Assembly (NCBI RefSeq): GCF_900155655.1
Contig: NZ_LT706987.1
Location: 1,502,794-1,546,831 of the forward strand
Length of the DNA stretch: 44,038 nt
Source: Prevotella ihumii
Lineage (GTDB): Bacteria > Bacteroidota > Bacteroidia > Bacteroidales > Bacteroidaceae
Direction: 5' to 3'
The notes below the pieces were generated by a model that saw only the letters and a program-made list of their open reading frames with translations, was not told the DNA's origin and searched no databases. The position numbers were made by a program, and so were the translations under genes. This document shows positions 24,185 to 35,049 of this stretch, in pieces (position 1 is the stretch's first letter; the number at the start of each line of letters is the position of its first letter).

Positions 24185-26098
24185 TTAATCGTGTAAAATC
24201 AAAGCGTTTTGTCCGTCAATCATAACTTCTCCGCCTTCCATCTCGCCCAATCCAGCCTCATTGGCTTCACCATTATTGGCAACAATGGTATATTTACCTT
24301 GTGGCAGATTGATAGTGCGGAGGTCTCTATTGCCATTGAGAATGACGTAAATATTGTTCCACTTGTCACCACCTGCGTGGTTCTTCAGCTTAAAGGCTAC
24401 CACACAATCCTGCACAGGTAGAAATTCGAGGTGCTTTCGCACAAGGTCGGCATTGCCAAGACGGAATGCAGGGTGCTGCTTACGAATGTTGATGAGTCCT
24501 TTGTAGTAAGCAAAGACTTGTGGATAGACATTTAAGTTGTTCCAATCCAAATGATTGATTTCGTCAGGCGAGTTGAAAGAGTTGTGTACCCCTTTCTTAT
24601 CACGGAGCATTTCTTCGCCAGAGAGCATAAAAGGTATGCCTTGTGAGGTGAAAACGGCTGTTTGTGCAAGGAGATTTAAGCGAATAATGGCTTCTGTATC
24701 GTAGGTCGCTTCGGGGATAGAGGCTTTGATGCGGTCGACAAGACACATATCGTCGTGGCAGCTAACATACGAAATCATCTGTGTAGGCTGGGTTGCCCAA
24801 GGCTCTTTAGCGTAGTTTACCTTTGTATAATCTACTTGTGGGTGAGCTATCATACCTGTAATTCCCGCCTTGATGCTTTCTTCAAAACCTGCAATACCAC
24901 CGAGGAAAGCTGCTTGTTTGTCGTCAGAGAATGGCCCACGGAGGGCATCACGAAGTTCGTCAGAGAAGGCTGCAATACCTGGCATTTGTTTTACATTAGC
25001 CTTGAGTGCGAGTTTTTCGGTAGGATAAGCGCACGAGCCAGCACTCCAACCTTCGCCATAGATGAACACATTTGGGTCGATAGCACTGATTTCTTTGCGA
25101 ATAAGGTTCATTGTTTCTATATCGTGAACGCCCATAAGGTCGACACGGAAGCCATCAATGTGGTATTCGTTCACCCAATATTTCATACTTTCGAGCATAA
25201 ACTGTCTCATCAATGGGTGTTCTGATGCAGTTTCGTTGCCACAACCAGAGCCGTTACTGGGCTTTCCGTCGGCAGTATAACGATAGTAAGCCTTAGGGTA
25301 TGTGCGTTCAAAATTGCTTCCTGCAATATCAAACGTATGATTGTAAACTACGTCAAGAATAACTCTGATACCTGCTTTATGGAGAGCTTGCACCATTTGC
25401 TTGAACTCTAAAATACGTTGGCTTGGGAGTGCGGCATTAGTTGCATAGCTTCCTTCAGGTACGTTGTAGTTCAATGGGTCGTAACCCCAATTGTATTGAG
25501 GAGTTGAAGTGTTGGTTTCGTCTACCGAAGCATAATCGTAAGAGGGCAAAATATGGACAGCATTGATGCCAAGGCTCTTTAAATGTTGGATAGCCTTTGG
25601 CTCGGTTAATGCAAGAAACTTGCCCTTGTTCACAAGTTCTGATGAGGCATCAATAGAGAAATCACGATGGTGCATCTCGTAGATAATGAGGTCGGCAGGG
25701 CTTTTTAAGGTTAGTCGGCTATCGTTTTCCCAACCTTTGGGATTTGTGGTTTGCATATCTATCACTGCTCCACGTTGTCCGTTGATACCAACAGCTTTAG
25801 CAAATACTCCTGGGGTTTCTCCCTTTCCTATGTCGAAGGTGTAAAACTTGCCTTTCAAATCTCCGCTCACGGTAGTTTCCCACACGTTGTTTGCGGTTTT
25901 TTTCATCTTCATTTTCTTTTCTACCTTTCCACCTTTTCCTGCATTATAAATGCGTAAAAGCGGCTTAGTTGGTGCGTTTAACTTGAAGACAGTGCTATTG
26001 GGCGTGTATTGCACCTCGTTAAATTGAGTCTGCGCAAGTGCTGTTTGTGACATTAGAAATGCTCCAAACGCAAGTGCTGAATAATATTTGGGTTTCAT
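24185..26098 (-). CDS. Type I pullulanase-like GH13 enzyme, secreted
   Basis: The product has 637 residues from the ATG at 26098, which gives a clean signal peptide (MKPKYYSALAFGAFLMSQTALAQ). The longer frame from 26167 would add a charged stretch before it. An N-terminal CBM48-like beta domain (about 25-130) precedes the GH13 barrel, which has the type I pullulanase motif YNWGYDPLNYNVPEGSY. Catalytic regions are FRVDLMGVHD (nucleophile Asp), IYGEGWS (acid Glu) and VSCHDDMC (Asp). Such enzymes cleave alpha-1,6 branches in pullulan and limit dextrins. It would supply linear substrates to its neighbours SusA and SusB. The spacing is 87 bp from susB and 19 bp to susA. Confidence 0.9.
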   Translation of the reverse strand: MKPKYYSALAFGAFLMSQTALAQTQFNEVQYTPNSTVFKLNAPTKPLLRIYNAGKGGKVEKKMKMKKTANNVWETTVSGDLKGKFYTFDIGKGETPGVFAKAVGINGQRGAVIDMQTTNPKGWENDSRLTLKSPADLIIYEMHHRDFSIDASSELVNKGKFLALTEPKAIQHLKSLGINAVHILPSYDYASVDETNTSTPQYNWGYDPLNYNVPEGSYATNAALPSQRILEFKQMVQALHKAGIRVILDVVYNHTFDIAGSNFERTYPKAYYRYTADGKPSNGSGCGNETASEHPLMRQFMLESMKYWVNEYHIDGFRVDLMGVHDIETMNLIRKEISAIDPNVFIYGEGWSAGSCAYPTEKLALKANVKQMPGIAAFSDELRDALRGPFSDDKQAAFLGGIAGFEESIKAGITGMIAHPQVDYTKVNYAKEPWATQPTQMISYVSCHDDMCLVDRIKASIPEATYDTEAIIRLNLLAQTAVFTSQGIPFMLSGEEMLRDKKGVHNSFNSPDEINHLDWNNLNVYPQVFAYYKGLINIRKQHPAFRLGNADLVRKHLEFLPVQDCVVAFKLKNHAGGDKWNNIYVILNGNRDLRTINLPQGKYTIVANNGEANEAGLGEMEGGEVMIDGQNALILHD

Positions 26099-26185
26099 AA
26101 GCATATAGGTTTTTATATGTGAAAGGGTGAGGAATGGGCAGTCTTTTCTATACTTACCGTTCCCCACCCGTTATCTTTTTATACG

Positions 26186-28393
<2,208 letters not shown>

Positions 28394-28456
28394 CTATACC
28401 TTGATATATACGAGCAGTGGGACACAGCCTCGCTGCGCCCCATTGCCCAATGTTGT

Positions 28457-31150
28457 TTATCGTCCAGACTGAGAAATCAAATCTGTTATATTGTTGTTAA
28501 AATCTACATTATCCATCAACTGTTCTATGCTAACGTGCATTCGGTATCGCCAATAATGTTTTGGATTAGCCGGAATATTAATTCGCTCGGCATCGGCATC
28601 AGCCAATCGCAAACGCTCGTCAATGCTCATCCAATCCTGAATGCCCAATACGCAAAGCATACTTGGAGAGGTAAGATGTCTGTTGACAACCTCTCGTGCC
28701 AACCACCCCGGTAATGGGTGCGGAGCAGGACCACCTTGATGCAACATACTATTGAAGTAGTCTTGTGTTCTATCCCAATCCTCGTCCCACCACTGGCGCA
28801 ACGTTGCCATATCGTGGGTAGAGATAGTGCTCACACTGCGATAAGGATTAGTGTTCAAATGTCCGAACTTCACCTTTGGGTCTTTCGGCATACTCTGTAT
28901 TTCAAGGCTCAATATCTTTAGCTCGTTCATCACCCAAGCCACACAGTCGGGTACCATTCCCAAGTCTTCAGCACACACCAACATACGTGTGGCATTGACA
29001 AGTTTAGGAAGTTTCTTCATTGCTTCTTGATACCAGAACTGATTGTTGCGGCGATAGAAATAGTCGTTATAAAGACGATTGAAGATAGCTTTATCGCTGT
29101 CGTACAAGCTCTCGTAAATGAAATCCATCTGAACCGTGATGCGTGGGTGGAACTTGTTAGGGTCTTTATGGTCGCGAACAAAGAGTACATCACTAATCAA
29201 GGCATACAAGCCGTCACGTATCCAAATGTCTTTCTCGGTTGTTCGTCCCTCAAACACGGCTTCCACCTTACGTTGCGTATCATATTCAGGGCGCATACGA
29301 TAACGGTCGCCCCACGTACGTTCAAGATAGGTGTTGCGCACTTCGTCAGCGTGTTCACGGAAAATGCGTTCTAACACCCAATCGGTGATGAAAGGTTCGG
29401 TGAACAATTCTTCTTGCCAGTGCAATCCGTAACCTTCTATCTCCTCACGACTCATTCCCAATGATGGTGAGAACTGTCCTAACAAGCCGTGAACCGAATG
29501 TACAGGAATTTCCCAAATACGGAAGAAACCCAACACGTGGTCGATGCGGTAAGCATCAAAATAGTTTGCCATATTTTGGAAGCGACGTATCCACCATTGG
29601 CAACCATCTTTTACCATCTCATCCCAATTGTATGTAGGGAAGCCCCAGTTCTGTCCGTTCACAGAGAAGTCGTCAGGAGGTGCGCCCGCTTGACCATTGA
29701 GATTGAAATAACGTGGTTCGGTCCACACATCGCAGCCGTAACGATTTACGCCGATAGGTATATCGCCCTTTAGAATTACACGTTTGGCAGTAGCATACTC
29801 GTGTACCGCCTTGAGCTGACTACTGAGAACGTATTGTACGTAGTAGTAGAACGCCACGTCCTTGTAAGCCTTTGTACGTGGCGAAGTCAGTGCAGCACGT
29901 TCAGCCTCGTCCCATTGGTTGTGGTCTGCCCACTTTGAGAAATCAGCAGTGCCATTCACCTCACGCAAGTAGCTATATTGAGCGTAAGGTACAAGCCAAC
30001 TTTGGTTTTCTATGAAGAAGTTTTTGAATGCACTACTTGCCATAGCACCCTTACCTTCCTGTTCGAACAAGAGGCGGAGATATTCGTTTTTAGCTTCATT
30101 CACACGTTCGTAGTCTATTTGCGACAAGGCATTAAGCTCTTTACGCAAAGCCTCAAACTTGTCTCTCTGTGCCTTATCCTTCAATGCTGGCAAACTATTG
30201 AGGTCAGCATATTGAGGGTGAAGGGCAAAGATAGAGATGCACGAATAAGGATAAGAGTCTGTCCACGTGTGTGTGATAGTGGTGTCGTTGATAGGCAATA
30301 TCTGTAAAATGCGCTGACGGGTATGGCTAACCCAGTCTACCATCTTTTTCAAATCGCCAAAGTCGCCCACACCAAAGCTCTCATTTGAACGCAACGAAAA
30401 TACAGGAACAAGCGTACCAGCCACACGCACAGGAGGTAATGTGAAGTAGACTTCAGAGAGCTCGTAAACTACCACATCGCCTTCGTCCATAATGGGCAAC
30501 TCTATGGTGCGGTTGTTGCTGTTTTCCCATATAGGTAAATATTCTTTTTCTGTATTTTCTATTAAGAATTTGAATTCCAACTTTCTATCAGCCAACTTTG
30601 CAGCGTCAATGCACACCGCCCACTCGTTCACACCTTGCTGCACCATTTTTAGTGCCTTGCTTTCTTTCCATGCACCCATCAATGGGTCGCTACCAGCTAT
30701 GCAAAGCGTATCGCCTTTGCTCAGCTGCGGTGCTTGCACCTTTATGCAAACACACTTGCTGTACATACGTGCAGAAGGTTTATCAACCTTAGTGCCTGCT
30801 ACACAGTCGGTAATGGCTGCTGTGTACAAATAAGCATTTTCGGGAATGTTGCGCCAGTGGTCGAACACCTTGTACGAGCGTGCCTCTTTGGCATTGAATA
30901 CAAGGCGGTGTGGAACTACTGTCCATTCCGTCATCTGTTCGGTGTCGCCTACGTGAATGCTGTAATAATACTCCAACTGTGTCCCTGGCTTCACTTCTTT
31001 GTCGATGTCTACCATCCAATGAAGTCCGTCTACAGTGTGCATACGGTATTGAGCTGTGTCAGTTTCACTACCACGTTGTCCTGTTACAATATTAAGGACG
31101 AAATCTTGTCCATAATAGGTCTGATATTCTATGCAAAATTCTATCTTCAT
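28457..31150 (-). CDS. malQ: 4-alpha-glucanotransferase (GH77) with N-terminal starch-binding domains
   Basis: The product has 897 residues from the ATG at 31150 (MKIEFCIEYQTYYGQDFVLNI); a frame from 31186 would reach upstream over the -7 box. Two CBM20-like domains occupy about 1-110 and 130-230 (CIKVQAPQLSKGDTLCIAGSDPLMGAW). They are followed by the GH77 catalytic domain with YRIDHVLGFFRIWEIP (nucleophile Asp), LVCAEDLGMVPDC (acid Glu) and STHDMATLRQWW (Asp). No signal peptide is present, so it should act in the cytoplasm, disproportionating malto-oligosaccharides. This CBM20-GH77 layout is typical of Bacteroidetes and of plant DPE2. It is the first gene of the maltodextrin cluster. Confidence 0.94.
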   Translation of the reverse strand: MKIEFCIEYQTYYGQDFVLNIVTGQRGSETDTAQYRMHTVDGLHWMVDIDKEVKPGTQLEYYYSIHVGDTEQMTEWTVVPHRLVFNAKEARSYKVFDHWRNIPENAYLYTAAITDCVAGTKVDKPSARMYSKCVCIKVQAPQLSKGDTLCIAGSDPLMGAWKESKALKMVQQGVNEWAVCIDAAKLADRKLEFKFLIENTEKEYLPIWENSNNRTIELPIMDEGDVVVYELSEVYFTLPPVRVAGTLVPVFSLRSNESFGVGDFGDLKKMVDWVSHTRQRILQILPINDTTITHTWTDSYPYSCISIFALHPQYADLNSLPALKDKAQRDKFEALRKELNALSQIDYERVNEAKNEYLRLLFEQEGKGAMASSAFKNFFIENQSWLVPYAQYSYLREVNGTADFSKWADHNQWDEAERAALTSPRTKAYKDVAFYYYVQYVLSSQLKAVHEYATAKRVILKGDIPIGVNRYGCDVWTEPRYFNLNGQAGAPPDDFSVNGQNWGFPTYNWDEMVKDGCQWWIRRFQNMANYFDAYRIDHVLGFFRIWEIPVHSVHGLLGQFSPSLGMSREEIEGYGLHWQEELFTEPFITDWVLERIFREHADEVRNTYLERTWGDRYRMRPEYDTQRKVEAVFEGRTTEKDIWIRDGLYALISDVLFVRDHKDPNKFHPRITVQMDFIYESLYDSDKAIFNRLYNDYFYRRNNQFWYQEAMKKLPKLVNATRMLVCAEDLGMVPDCVAWVMNELKILSLEIQSMPKDPKVKFGHLNTNPYRSVSTISTHDMATLRQWWDEDWDRTQDYFNSMLHQGGPAPHPLPGWLAREVVNRHLTSPSMLCVLGIQDWMSIDERLRLADADAERINIPANPKHYWRYRMHVSIEQLMDNVDFNNNITDLISQSGR

Positions 31151-31173
31151 AGAGCTTATTAGTAATTTTTCCT

Positions 31174-31181
31174 CAAAGATA
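31174..31181 (-). promoter_or_regulatory. Promoter -7 box of the malQ-susB-pullulanase-susA cluster
   Basis: TATCTTTG on the minus strand lies 23 bases upstream of the chosen malQ ATG. No clear -33 TTTG is present, which is compatible with activator dependence. Confidence 0.55.
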
Positions 31182-31453
31182 AGCATAAAAAAGTAATGCT
31201 ACACTATAAATAGAGATGATTTATATCAATTATTGCGCAAACGTTTACATTTTATTGCAATATTCATTTATAACTACTTGTTTAACGATAAAATATCAAA
31301 CGTTTTAGGTAGAAAAATAGGTTATGCGCAAATAGTTTCGCTAAATTCGATTTGTCTTAAGGCTTTGATACAATGCTTTAGGAAATAGGGGATTATTGTT
31401 CTATTTTTCCTCACTCCATCTTTCCAATCTAATACATCAATCTTTGAAAAGCA

Positions 31454-31535
31454 AAACATATATGTTTGGGGTTGTCAAAGTTGAACTTTGGGAGGGTAAA
31501 ACATATATGTTTTGGGTGGTAAAACATATATGTTT
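31454..31535 (+). repeat. Palindrome module copy 6 (M-F-M-M, plus orientation)
   Basis: M palindromes lie at 31454-31467, 31499-31512 and 31522-31535, and F (CAAAGTTGAACTTTG) at 31476-31490. All are perfect, with centre spacings of 22.5, 22.5 and 23 bp and a GGAGGGT linker after F. Confidence 0.95.
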
Positions 31536-31634
31536 TGGAGGTAAAATATAACTCTTTGAAAACCAATGAATTAAGTAGGGATTTAAAAAGGATAATGAAA
31601 AAACGGTGATTGTTCTTTATTTCTGTTGCTAAAA

Positions 31635-31666
31635 TTTGCCCTCGTACAAATAAATGTGTAATTTTG
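31635..31666 (+). promoter_or_regulatory. Promoter of the PAP2 phosphatase gene
   Basis: TTTG (31635-31638), 20 bases, then TAATTTTG (31659-31666) matches the Bacteroidetes consensus, 73 bases upstream of the ATG at 31740. Confidence 0.75.
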
Positions 31667-31739
31667 CGCTCCGAAAAGGCGAATTGCACCTTGGCATATA
31701 TATAATAAGGTGAACCAATACGCATAACGAATAAAACTA

Positions 31740-33050
31740 ATGCAGATATATAGTATCTTTCGAAACATAGCCCTTGCAAGCGCATTGATAATTGGGAGTG
31801 AGGTTAAAGCACAAAGCGAATATGTTGTGGACAGCCTCAATAGCGAAGGTAATACAACCTACGTTATGGACAGTTTGCAGTTAATGCCCGATACAACGGA
31901 AAGAAAAGAAGCGGACAATCCCGTCTTGGAAAAACTTTCTAACAATAAGTTTGCACGAATAGCTTATACCAGTGCACCGCTTATAGCAATGGGACTTATT
32001 GTGAAAGGCCAAAATAAGCATTTTAGAAGTTTAAGGAACGACTATTTGCCTAAGTTCCGCCGACACGTAGACGACTATCTGCAATATGCACCAGCAGCAG
32101 TGTTGTTGGGTATGAAGTCGGCTGGTGTAGAAAGCCGAAGCAGTTGGGGGCGTATGCTAACCTCTGATGCTTTTTCGGCTGCATTGATGGCAGGAATGGT
32201 CAACTCGTTGAAATTTACCACAAAAGTAAGACGCCCAGACGGTACAGACCGACATTCGTACCCTTCGGGGCACACTGCCACCGCTTTTATGACAGCTACG
32301 ATGCTCACTAAGGAGTATGGTCATAAAAGTCCGTGGATAGGAATTGGCGCATACGGAGTGGCGTCGGCTACGGGGTTGATGCGTATGGCAAACAACAAAC
32401 ATTGGTTGAGCGACGTGCTGACAGGGGCTGGAATAGGCATTTTGTCAGCAGAGGTGGGTTACTATTTTGCTGACTTGATTTTTAAAAATCGTGGTTTGCG
32501 ACCTACTAACGAGATGGAAGTTTTTCGCAAGTATGATAAGCCATCGTTCTTAAGTTTGAATTTTGAAATTAGTATTCCCATCAGCAACTATGAAATAAAC
32601 GAAAACTCTGAATTAAAAACTTCATCGGGTAGCATTGTATCGGTAGAGGGTGCTCACTTCTTCAGTCCATACATAGGTGTTGGCGGACGACTGTCGGCAA
32701 TGCGCACTGCTATCATTGTAGACGAAAAGATAGCCGAGGACGATTCGTTTGATGCGCTGAAAATGGGTGTAGGTGCATACTTCTCTTATCCGCTATCAAG
32801 TCGTTGGCTCATAGGGAGTAAGATTTTGGCACAATACGTACATTATCCCGACTTACAGCTTACAAGTTATGTTATTGACTCGCGCAGTAGCGCAGGACTT
32901 GGAACAGGACTATCGGTAACGTTTAAAGCACGCCAACGCTATGGATTTCGCCTATTGGTAGATTACGATCTACTACCCTATCACAGCAGTGGCAGCCGTA
33001 AATATATGCACTCGCTCACATTGGGAACGGCATTTCTTATCAATTTTTAA
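31740..33050 (+). CDS. PAP2-superfamily phosphatase, possible lipid A phosphatase (LpxF-like)
   Basis: The product has 436 residues. A signal-like N-terminus (ending VKAQ) is followed by a PAP2 domain with all three phosphatase motifs: KX6RP at Lys158-Arg165-Pro166, PSGH at 175-178, and RX5HX3D at Arg215-His221-Asp225. From about residue 265 the chain turns into alternating aromatic beta-strands ending in TLGTAFLINF, which suggests an outer-membrane barrel-like or periplasmic beta domain. PAP2 proteins remove phosphate from lipids such as undecaprenyl pyrophosphate or lipid A. Bacteroidales lipid A 4'-phosphatases belong to this superfamily, so that role is possible but not shown. The stop codon directly abuts MITE C1. 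Confidence 0.85.
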   Translation: MQIYSIFRNIALASALIIGSEVKAQSEYVVDSLNSEGNTTYVMDSLQLMPDTTERKEADNPVLEKLSNNKFARIAYTSAPLIAMGLIVKGQNKHFRSLRNDYLPKFRRHVDDYLQYAPAAVLLGMKSAGVESRSSWGRMLTSDAFSAALMAGMVNSLKFTTKVRRPDGTDRHSYPSGHTATAFMTATMLTKEYGHKSPWIGIGAYGVASATGLMRMANNKHWLSDVLTGAGIGILSAEVGYYFADLIFKNRGLRPTNEMEVFRKYDKPSFLSLNFEISIPISNYEINENSELKTSSGSIVSVEGAHFFSPYIGVGGRLSAMRTAIIVDEKIAEDDSFDALKMGVGAYFSYPLSSRWLIGSKILAQYVHYPDLQLTSYVIDSRSSAGLGTGLSVTFKARQRYGFRLLVDYDLLPYHSSGSRKYMHSLTLGTAFLINF

Positions 33051-33162
33051 CCCAAATCGGTCGTCAGACCAGTCCGACTTGTCCGACCCGTCCGACTTGT
33101 CAGACTTGTCCGACCCGTCCGACCCGTCCGACAAGTCTGACCAGTCTAATGACAGATTTGGG
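33051..33162 (+). repeat. MITE-like element, type C, copy C1
   Basis: The 112-bp element is bounded by CCCAAATCGG (33051-33060) and AGATTTGGG (ending 33162), with TTTAA flanks on both sides. The interior is nine tandem 9-bp units of the form GACNNGTCY (33067-33147). Open frames through it read as Ser-Asp-Xaa repeats on both strands and are not real genes. Confidence 0.9.
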
Positions 33163-33232
33163 TTTAAATAATAATAGCACCTAAAGTGCAAACAGAATGA
33201 AAGTGGCAATATCCTTAGTATTTCACTATTAC

Positions 33233-33264
33233 TTTGGTATTGTCACACCTTTTTTGTACATTTG
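33233..33264 (+). promoter_or_regulatory. Promoter of yicC
   Basis: TTTG (33233-33236), 20 bases, then TACATTTG (33257-33264) matches the consensus exactly, 25 bases before the ATG at 33290. Confidence 0.85.
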
Positions 33265-33289
33265 CAGTGGTTAAAAAAGTTATTAGCTA

Positions 33290-34174
33290 ATGATACTATC
33301 AATGACAGGCTACGGCAAAGCTGTGGTAACCTATAAAGAAAAGAAAATCAACGTTGAAATAAAATCGCTGAACAGTAAGAATTTAGACCTCTCAGCTCGT
33401 ATTGCTCCGCTCTATCGAGAGAAGGAAATGGAGATACGACAACTTATTTCGCAACGTGTAGAACGAGGAAAGGTAGACTTTTCACTATGGGTGGAGAAGG
33501 ATACACTCTTAGATGCAACGCCTATCAATACACAGTTGGTAGAAAATTACTACCACCAAATAAAGGCTATTTCGGAACAAACGGGGATAGAAGAACCTAA
33601 AGGCAGCGAATGGTACAAGATATTGTTGCGCTTGCCTGATGTTACCACAAAAACCGAAGTGGACGTGTTGGAGGAAGAGGAATGGAAGTATGCCCTCGAA
33701 GCCATAGAAGAGGCGGTGGCTCGACTTATAGCGTTTCGCACGCAAGAAGGTGCGGCATTGGAACGTAAATTCAATGAAAAGGTGGACAATATTGAACGTT
33801 TGCTTAAAGAAATTGAACCTTACGAGGAGAGTCGTGTGCCTAAGATAAAAGAACGCATCATAGAAGGATTGAAGCAAATTCCAACTATCGATTACGATAA
33901 GAATCGTTTGGAACAGGAACTCATTTACTATATAGAGAAATTGGATATAAGCGAGGAGAGGCAACGATTGACCAACCACCTGAACTACTTCCGTGAGACA
34001 ATGGCAGAGACTGCACACGGCGTGGGCAAGAAGTTGGGTTTTATAGCACAAGAGATGGGACGCGAAATCAACACAACTGGCTCGAAGAGCAACCAAGCAG
34101 AGATGCAAAACATTGTTGTGATGATGAAAGACGAGTTGGAACAGATAAAGGAACAGGTGCTGAACGTGCTCTAA
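33290..34174 (+). CDS. yicC: YicC family endoribonuclease-like protein
   Basis: The 294 residues match the whole YicC family: N-terminal MILSMTGYGKAVV, VEIKSLNSKNLDLS near 25, a central acidic helical region, and the conserved C-terminal block FIAQEMGREINTTGSKSNQAEMQNIVVMMKDELEQIKEQVLNV. E. coli YicC is linked to RNA turnover and stationary-phase survival as a stress-associated RNase. The gene precedes gmk by 57 bp, an order widely kept in bacteria, and has a strong promoter of its own. Confidence 0.95.
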   Translation: MILSMTGYGKAVVTYKEKKINVEIKSLNSKNLDLSARIAPLYREKEMEIRQLISQRVERGKVDFSLWVEKDTLLDATPINTQLVENYYHQIKAISEQTGIEEPKGSEWYKILLRLPDVTTKTEVDVLEEEEWKYALEAIEEAVARLIAFRTQEGAALERKFNEKVDNIERLLKEIEPYEESRVPKIKERIIEGLKQIPTIDYDKNRLEQELIYYIEKLDISEERQRLTNHLNYFRETMAETAHGVGKKLGFIAQEMGREINTTGSKSNQAEMQNIVVMMKDELEQIKEQVLNVL

Positions 34175-34231
34175 GAAGGGCTGAAACGTTGTAAACAGGC
34201 ACACTATTTCTCAACTAAAACAAACAAACGA

Positions 34232-34804
34232 ATGAACGGAAAATTGATTATCTTTTCAGCTCCATCGGGCGCAGGCAAAAGCACGATTGTGCAATGGTTG
34301 ATGAAAGAACACCCAGAACTGCAATTGGCTTTCTCTATCAGTTGCACCACACGTGCACCAAGAGGTACAGAGCAGCATGGGGTGGAATACATCTTCCTTT
34401 CGCCAAACGAATTTAAAGATAAGATAAAGGCTGACGAATTTTTGGAATACGAAGAAGTTTACGAAGACCGTTTTTATGGTACGCTGAAGTCGCAGGTCGA
34501 AACGCAGGTGGCTAAAGGGCAGAACGTAATCTTTGATGTTGATGTAAAAGGCGGTTGCAACGTCAAAAACTTTTACGGCGAAAAGGCTTTAAGCCTCTTC
34601 ATACAGCCTCCTTCGATTGCCGAACTTAGAAAGCGATTGGAAGGAAGACAAACTGATACAGCGGAAGCTATAGAAAACAGAATAGCAAAAGCTGAATACG
34701 AACTTACCTTTGCACCAAAATTCGACCATATCATAGTGAACGATGATTTGGAAAAGGCTAAGGCGGAAGCCTACGAAGTGATACGCAATTTTATTGAAAA
34801 ATAA
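34232..34804 (+). CDS. gmk: Guanylate kinase
   Basis: The 190-residue cytosolic enzyme phosphorylates GMP to GDP with ATP. The P-loop SAPSGAGKSTIVQWL is at about 9-23. The GMP-binding segment follows (SCTTRAPRGTEQHGVEYIF and FLEYEEVYEDRFYGTLKSQV), then FDVDVKGGCNVK and the lid with RLEGRQTDTAEAIENRIAKA. The length is normal and the motifs complete. It is cotranscribed after yicC and followed by its own terminator, into whose T tract MITE B1 has inserted. Confidence 0.97.
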   Translation: MNGKLIIFSAPSGAGKSTIVQWLMKEHPELQLAFSISCTTRAPRGTEQHGVEYIFLSPNEFKDKIKADEFLEYEEVYEDRFYGTLKSQVETQVAKGQNVIFDVDVKGGCNVKNFYGEKALSLFIQPPSIAELRKRLEGRQTDTAEAIENRIAKAEYELTFAPKFDHIIVNDDLEKAKAEAYEVIRNFIEK

Positions 34805-34812
34805 ACTATAAT

Positions 34813-34846
34813 GCCTCGTTCAACCTGTGTTGGGCGAGGCTTCTTT
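34813..34846 (+). terminator. Terminator of yicC-gmk
   Basis: The stem GCCTCG (34813-34818) with CGAGGC (34835-34840), plus an inner CAAC/GTTG pairing, is followed by TTCTTT. MITE B1 begins at 34849, directly after this T-rich tail. Confidence 0.75.
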
Positions 34847-34848
34847 AA

Positions 34849-35040
34849 CCCAAATCGGTCATTAGACCAGTTTAGGTGCTTACTTTATTATTTTTGAAAC
34901 TTATGAGATGTCTTTTGTCTTATTTTGACTTTATTTTACCTATATCTGCAGTCACATAGCCCGCTATGCTCCTTTGATATATGCAAAATAAATCTCAAAA
35001 TAATCGCAAAATACATTCTCATTCTAACGACCGATTTGGG
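34849..35040 (+). repeat. MITE-like element, type B, copy B1
   Basis: The 192-bp element has CCCAAATCGG at 34849-34858 and CCGATTTGGG at 35031-35040, with TTTAA on both flanks. Long imperfect arms surround a CATAGCCCGCTATG hairpin. It matches B2 and B3, inverted. It ends 9 bases before the nadD ATG, so it separates nadD from gmk and forms the nadD leader. TATTTTTG at 34889-34896 could act as a -7 box. Confidence 0.92.
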
Positions 35041-35049
35041 TTTAATAAT

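Larger units (their letters stand above)
31151..31739. other. Divergent intergenic region, 589 bp
   Basis: It holds the malQ -7 box, palindrome module copy 6 (31454-31535) and the promoter of the PAP2 gene (31635-31666). No gene for a SusR-type regulator is seen. Confidence 0.6.

Noticed and set aside
32973..33209. Serine-aspartate repeat proteins on both strands
   Set aside because: They are translations of the 9-bp tandem units in MITE C1. Both strands give similar peptides, and no start context or homology supports a gene.
33509..34204. 231-codon antisense frame over yicC
   Set aside because: It lies entirely over yicC, whose motifs are unmistakable on the plus strand.
34981..35049. N-terminal extension of NadD beginning MQNKSQNNRKIHSHS
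   Set aside because: It is encoded by MITE B1. The same peptide appears from copy B2 at 38512-38733, and NadD family members begin at MNIGIYGGSFNP.
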